From contig JAIPMN010014808.1 of assembly GCA_020650975.1 (NCBI GenBank), positions 1 through 38,749 of the forward strand: a DNA stretch of 38,749 bases, in the 5' to 3' direction. This stretch comes from Apostichopus californicus (lineage: Eukaryota > Echinodermata > Holothuroidea > Aspidochirotida > Stichopodidae). The first letter of the stretch is position 1, and the number at the start of each line of letters is the position of its first letter. Below are positions 1 through 9,097 of the stretch, piece by piece. The notes under the pieces are model-generated. The model worked only from the letters and a program-made list of their open reading frames with translations, had not been told where the DNA came from and ran no database searches. The position numbers and the translations under genes are program-made.

Positions 1-251
1 TTATTTCGATTACGACTCCTATATAGCCTGGTAGTATACATTTGAAGCGTTTATATGTAATTGGACAACATCGCTATATTGTATAGCATCGATATACTTC
101 CACATTATAGCATTTGGTGTTACGGCAAAGTAAGGTATACGCGAAGAAGCTGATTTTACTTCTTTATGCTCGCCTACTATTTGATCGATATAATATTTAC
201 AAAGCGTTGGTATTTTTATTTTCATGATAGTTTTATTTGATTGCTTTTCAC

Positions 252-366
252 CAGCTGAAATAATTTCCCATATAACAACAGCTGTTGACCAGACATCACT
301 CTCTGCTGAATATTCATTGTGGTAGAAAGATTCTGGAGCGAATTGGTTTAACGTCACCGATTTCAT
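252..366 (-). CDS. Gene A exon 10: APE motif and alphaF
   Basis: 115-nt exon, phase 0 to 1, acceptor TTGTTTGTAG, donor G|GTGAAA. LNQFAPESFY carries the APE motif; AESDVWSTAVVIWEIIS is the alphaF helix with the conserved SDVW aspartate. The open frame running on to base 19 is intron. Confidence 0.87.
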
Positions 367-3300
367 CTACAAACAAAACAAGAAGTTAGGACAGTTGTCA
401 AAAAGAGGAAAGAAAAGAATGTTAAAGGAAGAAACAGTGAGATGAGAACAGCTGTTCTTTCAAGGCATTGCATTACACCGGAATCATAAACATAAACAAT
501 TTTAAGTCAATGAAAAGTAAAAGATTTCCAACCAAAAATAAATTCTCATTTCATTCTTAGCAATGCTATACATTATTTGTATATGTTCGTCAACAAACGG
601 GTACATTTAAATTCTTTCTTTTTCTTTTCAGCAAATAGTTTAAATAATATAAAAAACGCAAACAACCTTAAAAAAGGGGAATTTGATTACAAACGAGAAG
701 TAATTTATGAAAACGAGCATTTTTGAGGTTATCCCCCAAACTGGAAGGGCATGTGCCCGGCTGGCCCGTCGTCCCTGATTATGGATGAATAATTTCACAT
801 TTCTTTTCAGGCTACTTCCTTTACTTAAAACATATTTCCTTAGCCAAACATTATGTTAGGAGATGTTATAAACACTCGACTCATTTCGTCTGCATAATGA
901 GACGCACTTGAGACCAGCAGAACAATAAAGGGAAACAGCAGGTTTACCTCTGATTTCTTGATGGCGCAAATCGTCGGTGCATCCTCGGCAAGACAGAAGT
1001 CATACAACTTACATTGTCCCTGTTTGGTGTATAAAATCTTCTTCGTTGAGAAACAAGGATGAAGAAACTGTGACCGAATGAAATAATTTATAGATTTCAT
1101 GATTGCCAATAATGACAGTAATCGTCAGGTGTTTTTACCAGCAATATCGAGGAAACATAAAATGATACGATGGCCTAGCAGGAGGTGATATAAATGAATA
1201 ATGCATTTAATACTGCATTATGGGGAAAATGTAAAATCATGGATCGAGATGTGAAGAGTATAAAGTCGACGATAGTTTTACACCCATAAAATTTAGACTG
1301 ATACTCATTTAGTAACTAAAGATCATTTAAGCTATTAAGAACAATAGAGATCACGACACCGGTTTCTATATCGTAAACAACTAATAGTTTAGTTTTTACT
1401 GTGTTGTATTAGCTGGGGGAGGTCACATGATCACATCATGGATAGGTAGTAAACAATTTATCGTAACTCGAACCATGGGTCTTTAACAAAAGAAATGTCA
1501 ACTAACTTGATAACTAAATGAACGACGGAGAACTGACTTTTAAATTCGAACCGGGTAAATACATTTTCGAACAGAACGGGATTTGAGACAGGGACCTCGG
1601 AGGTACGTTCAATTAATGTAATTGTAACATGCATTCCCGCAAGGTTAGACAAAATTTAATCACAAGACAAGATCTGAAACTCATAAAGAGACACATTCAG
1701 CATCTGCATATCCGTTTGTATACGGAGCTAAGATTGATAACTGAGTTTGCAGCGAAACCAAAACAGCTCAACTCAATAATTTGTCAGTCACGGACGAAAC
1801 TCACCCCGTAGGATTTAATAACTTCCATTCCTTCAAGTAATCCTAACAAATGTTTCATAACATCTCGCACTGACGTGACGCTCCTCTCACTTCCCTGTCG
1901 TGAGGTTGGGTCTAAGGTCAAGTAATTATCTAACGTTTTACACGCAAGATGCTCAGTTATCATATTTATTTGATCTACAAAGAAGAGATAGTTACATTAG
2001 AAGTTAATTCGCATTATACAATTAGATCTTGTGGAGTTACCAAGAGTAACATGTTGCTGTGTAGATGTTTCTCATGGCAAGCAAACAAATTGCACCCACA
2101 TTTTCGTTATTTATTTTACGAAACTGAGAACACACTATACTTTTCCCCATATTTTGGCCCTCTCCATATTTCCCGTGCTGCATTTATTGACCTCGGGTCA
2201 CGGTGCTGTAACCCCACGTACTGACACAATGCCCTGCATCAGGCCTGACGATTTTTTCGTGGCACGCCAGAAGCATAACATGCTTCTTTTCTTCTGAATA
2301 TTAAGATCAGGTGCACAAGAGTATAAGAACGGCTGAAAAATACTGAAATAGAAAGAATAAACACTCACTATTTACGATCCCAATTCCTACAATGTTCGTG
2401 ACATGATCCGTCACAGGTAGGTCTAAAGACGTTGTCACAAATTTATCCCAGTGAATGCCTCTATGTTTGACAACTCTATCTACGAACACGAGGAAGAAAG
2501 TGAAAATATTGGTAATATGCCTTAGTATAGGTGCACGTGAGTAAATACTTTTCGAAACGATGTAACATGACTGAACGATATTTCAGACAATGTACATATT
2601 ATAGGTGACAACTTTGAAGATCTGTGTCTCATTTCCATATTTGTTGGCAGAAAATCTTTTTTAAATATCGGCATATTTTATTGCTCGTGTAGTATTCTTC
2701 ACGGAAGTATGTCATAGAAAATCAGTTGATATAAGTCTTGCCTAAGCCCTATACTCTGGGGTGAGAGGGGGGGGGGGAGTCCCATTTGTATATGTTGTTG
2801 CAAAGGAGAAACAAACTGGCTGTAAGATAATAATGTATTATTCAACAATGCAGTTTAATCCTTCTTGGAATTGAAATGTAACTAATTATAACATATCGCG
2901 CACCAGCCGGGTCCTAATCATCTTTGTGTAGGATACAAATCTAATTCTATACCTCTAGTAATTGATTCATCGATAAATCGATAAATCAATAAAAACAGTT
3001 ATTGATATCAGATATCAGATCAATCGATTATGTATCAGTTTACCATCAGAGAGGGTTGTTAGGACTACACATCTAGTGACCCCAAGAGAGACAGGTATTG
3101 TCCCCATCCACCTCGTGTAAAGTTTCCCGGTCTTCATCTTTAATATAAGGCAAATATCGTCTTCGTTAAATAACCGATTACTTCCCGGAGTGTCTGTTGT
3201 GACTGTAGAGAAAGGTAAACAGGCACATGGTCATCTTCTCTTGTAGAATAAATGTATCAACATTCCAATATTCCTAGAATGAAACATTTGAACATCATGC

Positions 3301-6300
3301 ATGTTTAATACGCGACATTGCAATAATCTAATATGATTTATTGCCACCAATAGCATTAAAAACCACACAGATTGTCACTATTCACTTAATAGGACACATC
3401 ATGTAAGTTGAATATACCAGTTTATTCAATAAGTTTAGGTAACATCGAGAACCATCCTTTTAACTTTAGTTCTTAATCGCTGTAATTCCACAGTCTTTGT
3501 CAATAATTTACCTCTGTATTTATGATTCCATGTCAAAAGTAATGAAATCAAGATATTAAATACATAATCAGACCTCACTACCCTGACTACACGAATATCC
3601 TTCAGCTTTGTATTTGTTAGTTTTTATTTTTCGTTTTTTTCTTCCATAATGGTTCTTTGGCGAGAAAACGTTGAAAATGTTTATTTGAACATCTCTATGT
3701 AAAGTTCCTCTGCTAGTTAGATAGAGAATGAGCTTTACACATTCAAACTCAAAACGCGTTATATTTGTTTTTCTTTTTTCATTAGAAGGTCGTTTAAAAT
3801 TGTTTCATATATCCCATATAAAACTTTTTGTACAATATGACTTTGTCCACTTGAGGTTTATTGTACGTTAATGAATAATTTTCATAAACCTACATGTCTC
3901 GATTTCTCTTTCATGCTGTGAAGTATTAATCTCAAGTGGCAAGTTAGGAAGAGCTGACCTTGGAGGAAAATCATAAAGAAAATAAGTATATGATTCACCT
4001 GAGATGAAAACAATACAAAACAGTTGTCATACAAAATATCAATATACAATGTGAGTGTCACTTCTTTACAATCGGAAGAACTATCCATATTCTGGGATGA
4101 AACTCTCAGTGTGAGGAAAGTTCGAACTGTTTAATGAGGCAATGGAGGTCTTGAAGTTTTGAAATTGTATCACTAAATTAATGAAGTCCACTTCGTTATG
4201 TCTCCCTCCCTACAAAACGTGACTTGATGAAGTAGAGACTCGCCTAGTTTAACTTAGTAAAGTAAAGTATTGAATATCAAAGAATTTACCTCTGTATTTG
4301 CTGACTTGTTACGAATATATTCTCTCCATCTGTGAAGGAATATGGAAATTTACAGAGCGATTATAGTTTTGGGGTAAACACTTCATTTCGTGCTGCACCG
4401 ACTCTACTCCTCCCCCTACTCCTTCCGCCTCGAAATTACCTTACGCAATTACGAACACAAAATATGGTTATACATAGTAATACATCTTACAGTTAAGTTA
4501 ATATAGTTTTTTATAGTAAATGTAGTAAATATTTCATTTTCGCGCGCTGACCTTACCTATTTTATTGGATTACTGATGTTATGTCCATTGCATGGAAACC
4601 GAAAAGGTGTTTGGTATGGTTTACTCCATCAATTTGATGGATAGCAATCAATGTGCTTTTTAATCACAGCAGGCTGCGTTACAAAACAATTGTGTCCATG
4701 AATACATTCACATGAGATCAAATATACTTGCTAGCTTGTTGTTAGCACAACAAAGGCTTAGCCTAAGTTCAGACTTACAAACTCACAAAAAACAACAGTT
4801 TGGAGTTAGAAATATAAGATGTTAACAATATTTATGAAGATGTAGCAATTGCTAATTCTATTACTAATCCTACGATATGCAGTATCATACACTCACTTCG
4901 GCCATTTTGTGTTTCTGTCCTGTTTACTGTACGTGATTATCTATATAGATGTATTTTCGGAATTGTCCTAACTTCGATCTTCAAATGAGTACTCACAGAA
5001 ATATACTCATCCTACTAACTCAGTATATTATTTTCCATGTAAAAAGTTGTATTTCGCTGCTGTCTGTCTGTGCGGTGTTTTCTTCGAAATAATGTTATCC
5101 GCGCAGTGTTGTTTGTTGCTGTTCACTAATCTTTCTCTGCCGTTCACTGTGTTTCAACTTGTGATCTTGATCATATAGTTATGTTCTCTACATTACCATA
5201 CCGTCAATGTCCCACATTGCATTATTAGGACACCGAACATAAGCAAAATGGTAGTCCATTTGACAAATTATCATCGTCGCTGTCTGTGTAATATGTCTCT
5301 AAATCAAGGTTATTGTGACTTTCCTTACCGTTACTTGTATTACTTTCTCTAACTTTGACATCTTCCATTGTTTCTTTGTTGTTCTCTATTATTCTGTCCT
5401 CATTATGACGAGTACCTTGCTGTGGTCCCTGAATCCTCTCATCTAGAATAGCTGATGATGCATCCACAGAACATGGCTCATATACAACATTAGTTATCAT
5501 GTCACATGCTACTGTTGGTATTTCTTCGTAATCAAGATTTTCCTCTACAGATAATCTGTCCATATGCAAACCTGTATTTAACTGACTTTCTTCTGGTGCA
5601 CTAGTTTCTTGTCCTTGCATGCTGTCATTAGAGCCGTCTATTGACATATCTATGTTATAATTTTGTTGTTTTTGACTTTTATTCACTATTTTCATTACGA
5701 CGATACTAAGTGAAATTGAGAGCAACATTAAAAGTGCGGCTAAGGTGACGAGAATAGGTAAGATTGATTCACTTCTAGAAGCTTCGACACAGGCCGTTAC
5801 ATTCGTGGTCAAGTTTCTGTCACGATAAGATACAAAGCAGGCTAATGTTATGATGGGATCTTTTGTAAAATTACTAACATCTATTTCTAAGTAAATATAA
5901 TCTGAATCATTTGAACTGGAGTACGAAACATGTTTCGGAATATCTACTATGTTCCATTGTTTGTAAGCAGCATCAACATTACTCTTACAAGAAAACATAA
6001 TCTTCTTTCCTTCTTTAAATGACACATTCGATGTATTCGTAATAATAGTTAATTCGTCCACAAATTGTATTGGACCAAATGAACAATTAGCACTGTAATT
6101 AACCATTCCTGGAGAAGATTGTACAACGTAACAATAAAACATACTGTTGTTCCATTTACTATCGAGTTTAGCATTCATTTCAACAGAATGATGAGTTTTA
6201 TTCTCTCCAAAAGTAACGGACGAATTGCTTATCAATGTCAGCGTGTTTTGTAAGGCGAGGTTTATTTTCGGATTTCCTTCTTCTGAGATACAGGTTGTAT

Positions 6301-6820
6301 AAAAAGGTTCACCAATTTGATCAGTGAAATATATTGGATAAGTAGAACTGGATGTACACTGTGGATATTCACGTCTTGGACTGTATAGCACTATCAATGT
6401 AAGCTCCAGTGAATTGAACGTAATATGGTCCACGCAATGAAATAAGGAACCGTTAAATTCCCTGGTGACATCTCTAATAGTTAAGTCATTAATAAGCTCT
6501 GATCCATTCTTTGTGGAGTTGTAAATATAACTGTCAGTGTAATTCTCAAGCAGCGATGAATTCCTCACAATCTTTGCCCTACTGTCGTTCTTTAGTGTCT
6601 CTATTCGGAACATTGTGATACTACCATTACTTATACAGCGTAAGGTCACTGTTTGTCCCTCTGATCGGATTATATGTTCCTGCCATACTCTATCAATCAC
6701 AATAGTTTCCTCTCCGAAGCAAAGCATAAATAAGTTTGCTAAATTGACAAGGAAAAACATTATTTGAATTGGACTGGCAGCAGTGATTCCAACAAAACAG
6801 ATTTTTCCTCTCCTCTCCAT
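252..6820 (-). CDS. Gene A: Ig-domain receptor pseudokinase (3' end outside window)
   Basis: Predicted single-pass receptor. Exon 1 gives a signal peptide, three Ig-like domains, a transmembrane helix and a tail; the exons at 3044-3202, 2369-2479, 1805-1974, 948-1067 and 252-366 give the kinase fold from beta1 to the APE/SDVW region. All junctions are GT-AG and in phase. The last two exons, by comparison with gene B, should lie about 670-1800 bp left of base 1. Catalytic residues are replaced as in the other copies, so a binding or scaffolding receptor is inferred, not an enzyme. No stop or frameshift is seen in the exons present. Introns over 300 bp (367-947, 1068-1804, 1975-2368, 2480-3043, 3203-3893, 4330-4896) hold no gene I recognise, apart from the tRNA-like remnant near 1574-1610. 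The ligand and exact family are unknown. Confidence 0.82.
948..1067 (-). CDS. Gene A exon 9: degenerate catalytic loop and DFG region
   Basis: 120-nt exon, phase 0 to 0. FLHPCFSTKKIL replaces the f-x-HRDLAARN-x-L catalytic loop: H kept, R to P, D to C, N to K. CKLYDFCLAED replaces C-K-x-x-DFGLA-R-D: D and F kept, G to C. The amino-acid sequence is identical to gene B's. Confidence 0.88.
1574..1610 (-). repeat. Truncated tRNA-like SINE head
   Basis: Left half of the tRNA-like segment found intact at 13634-13692 in unit B, 26851-26916 in C and 38148-38212 in D. Here about 33 bp containing the A-box-like part are deleted, while the B-box-like part and the downstream body remain. Confidence 0.5.
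1805..1974 (-). CDS. Gene A exon 8: kinase-like beta5, hinge, alphaD-alphaE
   Basis: 170-nt exon, phase 1 to 0, acceptor TCTTCTTTGTAG, donor GTGAGT. INMITEHLACKTLDNYL fits beta5, hinge and alphaD. VRDVMKHLLGLLEGMEVIKS fits alphaE of receptor tyrosine kinases (compare the typical 'a-GMeyL'). Confidence 0.86.
2369..2479 (-). CDS. Gene A exon 7: kinase-like alphaC-beta4
   Basis: 111-nt exon, phase 1 to 1, acceptor GTTCGTAG, donor GTGAGT. HWDKFVTTSLDLP aligns with helix alphaC; the glutamate position appears to be threonine. HVTNIVGIGIV matches the H-x-N-I-v-x-l-l-G turn into beta4. Confidence 0.82.
2767..2993. repeat. Poly-G tract and CGATAAAT repeat in intron 6
   Basis: A run of 11 G at 2767-2777, then short CGATAAAT direct repeats at about 2971-2993 running into nested GATATC/ATCGAT palindromes. 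Unit B has a 12-G run (14849-14860) and one more CGATAAAT unit; unit C has the G run (28070-28081) but has lost the CGATAAAT repeats. Simple sequence, no gene. Confidence 0.6.
3044..3202 (-). CDS. Gene A exon 6: kinase-like beta1-beta3
   Basis: 159-nt exon (acceptor CTCTACAG, donor GTAAAC, phase 1 to 1). ICLILKMKTGKLYTRWMG stands where a kinase has its glycine-rich loop, with none of the three glycines in place. CVVLTTLSDG stands where VAVK-x-L is expected, with threonine for the ATP-binding lysine. Confidence 0.82.
3894..3998 (-). CDS. Gene A exon 5: juxtamembrane
   Basis: 105-nt exon, phase 1 to 1, acceptor TTTTCATCTCAG, donor GTAGGT. It encodes ESYTYFLYDFPPRSALPNLP and a short charged continuation; three tyrosines near its start could be phosphorylated. 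Skipping it keeps the frame. Confidence 0.55.
4070..4104 (-). CDS. Gene A exon 4 (tentative): juxtamembrane
   Basis: Thirty-five-nucleotide exon proposed because it is the one segment here that takes phase 2 in and phase 1 out. The acceptor follows CTTTCCTCACACTGAG and the donor is GTAAAG. It would encode VSSQNMDSSSD. No domain; transcript data are needed to settle it. Confidence 0.42.
4290..4329 (-). CDS. Gene A exon 3: juxtamembrane
   Basis: Forty-nucleotide exon with a good pyrimidine tract and CACAG acceptor and a GTAAAT donor, phase 1 to phase 2. It encodes GENIFVTSQQIQ in the frame set by exons 1 and 2. Confidence 0.6.
4897..4926 (-). CDS. Gene A exon 2: 30-nt microexon
   Basis: Thirty bases between a GTACAG acceptor and a strong GTGAGT donor, phase 1 to phase 1, so it can be included or skipped without changing frame. 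It encodes NRTETQNGR after the split codon. In gene C the same bases are the uninterrupted end of exon 1, which supports their being coding. Confidence 0.55.
5225..6820 (-). CDS. Gene A exon 1: signal peptide, three Ig-like domains, TM, cytoplasmic tail
   Basis: Open frame of 531 residues from an ATG with G at -3 and +4. Signal peptide: basic MERRGK then a hydrophobic stretch at ~18-35. Ig1 has the cysteine pair C62/C129, Ig2 C177/C230 (MFYCYVV, typical YxC strand F), and Ig3 C278/C328 with W289. Many N-x-S/T sites are present. The TM helix is at ~353-376. The tail is acidic and carries YEEI at 431-434 and VVYEP near 447. A phase-1 donor (G|GTAAGG) after base 5329 splices residues 1-497 to the next exon. 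Reading through instead adds 34 residues and stops at 5225, giving a kinase-less receptor. The readthrough ends of A and B differ in length and sequence, which favours the spliced form as the main product. Confidence 0.88.
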   Translation of the reverse strand: MERRGKICFVGITAASPIQIMFFLVNLANLFMLCFGEETIVIDRVWQEHIIRSEGQTVTLRCISNGSITMFRIETLKNDSRAKIVRNSSLLENYTDSYIYNSTKNGSELINDLTIRDVTREFNGSLFHCVDHITFNSLELTLIVLYSPRREYPQCTSSSTYPIYFTDQIGEPFYTTCISEEGNPKINLALQNTLTLISNSSVTFGENKTHHSVEMNAKLDSKWNNSMFYCYVVQSSPGMVNYSANCSFGPIQFVDELTIITNTSNVSFKEGKKIMFSCKSNVDAAYKQWNIVDIPKHVSYSSSNDSDYIYLEIDVSNFTKDPIITLACFVSYRDRNLTTNVTACVEASRSESILPILVTLAALLMLLSISLSIVVMKIVNKSQKQQNYNIDMSIDGSNDSMQGQETSAPEESQLNTGLHMDRLSVEENLDYEEIPTVACDMITNVVYEPCSVDASSAILDERIQGPQQGTRHNEDRIIENNKETMEDVKVRESNTSNGKESHNNLDLETYYTDSDDDNLSNGLPFCLCSVS

Positions 6821-7094
6821 AACTAAACAGCTCGTGTAATGTCAGCAGATGTTTCCTGGATCAAAATGATTCTTACCATGTCAGATAGTGACTCGTATAG
6901 TTAATTTCTACAACAAAACGAATAATCTCTTTATTGAAAAATAAAATACAGATACCGCAAGTGCCAGATATTGACTGATGATTTCTTCGAGCATCTGAAC
7001 ACACGGTGACGGAGTTATTGTGCCTTGATTTATGACGTCATAGTTTCGAAGGTGAAAGGTCATTAAATGGAAACATGTTTCAGCAATGCCGTGA
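6821..7094 (-). promoter_or_regulatory. 5' flank of gene A with CRE palindrome
   Basis: Between the start codon and the foldback element. It contains a perfect TGACGTCA (7033-7040), the CREB/ATF consensus, about 215 bp upstream of the ATG. No convincing TATA box. The CATG|GTAAGA sequence near 6877 is a good splice donor, so a non-coding 5' exon is possible. The transcription start is unknown. Confidence 0.4.
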
Positions 7095-7758
7095 GTATGG
7101 AACGCCATGTTAACATTTATTCAATGATTACAGATATCTTCAATTTAATTCGAGATATCTGGAAGTAATTTCAGATATCTGGAATTAAATTGAAGAAATC
7201 TTTAATTATTTCTAGATATCTGGAATTCAATTTGAGATCTCAGAAATTGCATTTTCCATATCTTTTAAGAAATAAATTAAAGATATCAAGATTGGGAAAC
7301 ATTATTTAAGATATCAAGAATTGAATTCGAATTATTCAAAATTGAATTCGAGTGATCCAAAATTGAATTTGAGATATCAAGAAAAGATATCGAGATATCC
7401 AAATTTAAATTCATAGTATATCTTATTCAAATTCTGGATATCTCGAAATCGAATTCTTGATTTCTCTAATTTAATTTTGGATATCTCTAATTCGAACTCT
7501 TGATATCTCTAATTCAATTTCAGATATCTCTAATTGTATTACCGATATCTCTTATTCAATTGAAATATCTCAAAATCGAATTCTTGATATCTCGAATTAA
7601 ATTTCTGATATCTGCAAGATGTTTTAATTATTGATATCTGGAAATGAATTCGAGGTATCTGGCTATGAATTCGAGGTATCTGAAAATGAATTAAAGATAT
7701 CCGAAAATGAATTAGAGATATCTGTAATCTGATTAAATTTTAAATCGGCGTTCCATAC
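7095..7758. mobile_element. Foldback element with GATATC repeats, copy A
   Basis: The ends are inverted copies starting GTATGGAACGCC and ending GGCGTTCCATAC, followed inward by ATTACAGATATC. The interior is an imperfect array of about 20-bp units centred on GATATC with AATT spacers; the right half is roughly the inverse of the left. No coding capacity, so a non-autonomous foldback or MITE-like element is inferred. No clear target-site duplication was found. Confidence 0.7.
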
Positions 7759-8436
7759 GTGCGTGCCAGGCTGCAGAATGACAAATTAAGCCGAATTATC
7801 CCTCCCGTGTCATTAAAGGCGCCGCTGCATGAATTGGATATCCCATTCACCCACAAGGTGAAGGGGGGGGGGTGTGAGGGTTCACAATGCGGGGAAGAAG
7901 CAACCCCACCTCGAGGCTTGGGTGACGGGTGTAAGAAGAAAATTTCGGTTTTCAGGAACCTAAGACGTTGTTGAGGAAGTTTTGACGTTTTATCTCAAAA
8001 CCTCAACGCTTTTGCTAAGAATTCCGATTTTATCTCAACAGTTTGTAGGAAAACTGGTTAATGATTGGATGGTTACACGATGACTACAACGGAGAAGCCA
8101 CTAAAAGGAGGATCCTAGAGAATACATTAGTAATAACTACTAAATAACACCATTCAGAAAGAAAAAAGAAACAAACATCGTGTCAGTTTACCAAGTATAG
8201 TACGTTAACGTACACTGCAATATGACCCATGTACTTCCGTGTATTACTTTCAATGGTAATTGAAATCACTTGAGCTCGCTGTGATAGTATGTTTGAAACA
8301 ATTAGGAACGTCCGTAATTAGTGTCCGGGTTACTCCGAAATTTAATCAGCTTCTTTCGTTCATATCTGCACTCAATGCATAAAATAACACATAACAAATT
8401 TTTACATGTTTGAACAAATATTTATATTATCATATA

Positions 8437-8694
8437 TTAATCCCGTTTCAAATTATGGTATAATACGAAACAGCGAACCATTTCGTTCAGTTTTTCCAAA
8501 AGGGCTTCTTCATGGTGACAAGTCAGGCCTAGATTGCACAAATACGGAGAGTAAATATCATAATAACAACATGTGATATCATTGAAGAAGCAGTAAAACT
8601 TAACTTCCTCATTCTCATATGAGACTATGTTTGAGAGTATTTCCTCACTATAACTCATAACTTTATAACCCACTGACAGAAAGTACACTAACAC
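8437..8694 (-). CDS. Uncertain small ORF, 85 codons
   Basis: Not a family I recognise. It starts with a short hydrophobic stretch and contains ENEEVKFYCFFND, which loosely resembles the B strand of an Ig domain, then several cysteines. CTTTCTGTCAG inside it could be an acceptor in phase 1. An equivalent frame exists in unit C (32708-32944) with roughly four replacement and three silent differences by hand count. Unit B has lost most of it. It could be an exon relic or chance. Confidence 0.2.
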   Translation of the reverse strand: MLVYFLSVGYKVMSYSEEILSNIVSYENEEVKFYCFFNDITCCYYDIYSPYLCNLGLTCHHEEALLEKLNEMVRCFVLYHNLKRD

Positions 8695-8989
8695 AAAGAA
8701 ATAATCTCACACCAAGCACAAGTGCTTCACAAACATTTGTTCTTCATGAGTATGAACTGTGAGGGGAAAGTGACTTTCGAGAGGACAGTTTGAGTGTGTT
8801 GTAAGTAGGCTACGTGATTATTAAGATTGGCCGTTAAAGATATTCAATCAACTTATTAATTAGAATTGAATGATACATCACAAATGTAGTATAACTTTGA
8901 AGAAGATAAATTCTGATCGGAGTGTCTTTTCCGAGCTTCATATAGTCCAGGTCAAAATCTGAGCATTCTGGTGAAATTTGCATTCAAAT

Positions 8990-9097
8990 CGTAGACGCCG
9001 CGTAGACACCGCGTAGACAGTTGCGTTCAGAAACGTATAACATCGTATAATCTCGTATAATCGCGTAGATAAACGTAGAGTATACGTCTACGCGGAG
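8990..9097. mobile_element. Short CGTAGAC inverted-repeat insertion, copy A
   Basis: About 110 bp beginning with three CGTAGAC copies (two as CGCGTAGAC) and ending GTCTACGCGG, their inverse, with CGTATAA repeats between. Present in unit C at 33293-33400 and absent from unit B at the same place (~21315). Looks like a miniature inverted-repeat element. Confidence 0.5.

Noticed and set aside
4141..4260. Open stretch reading HNEVDFINLVIQFQNF as an exon
   Set aside because: It looks coding at first sight, but no donor gives the phase needed by the next exon, and its acceptor would lack a pyrimidine tract.
6908..7108. 66-codon frame just upstream of gene A, also at 18993-19193 and 31468-31668
   Set aside because: Same length in three units, but the 8 base differences I count between A and B all change the amino acid, and its ATG lies in the end of the foldback element. 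No sign of protein-level constraint.
7130..7722. GATATC array as a CRISPR array
   Set aside because: Repeats are short, imperfect and palindromic with no unique spacers, the genome is eukaryotic, and the array is enclosed by terminal inverted repeats.
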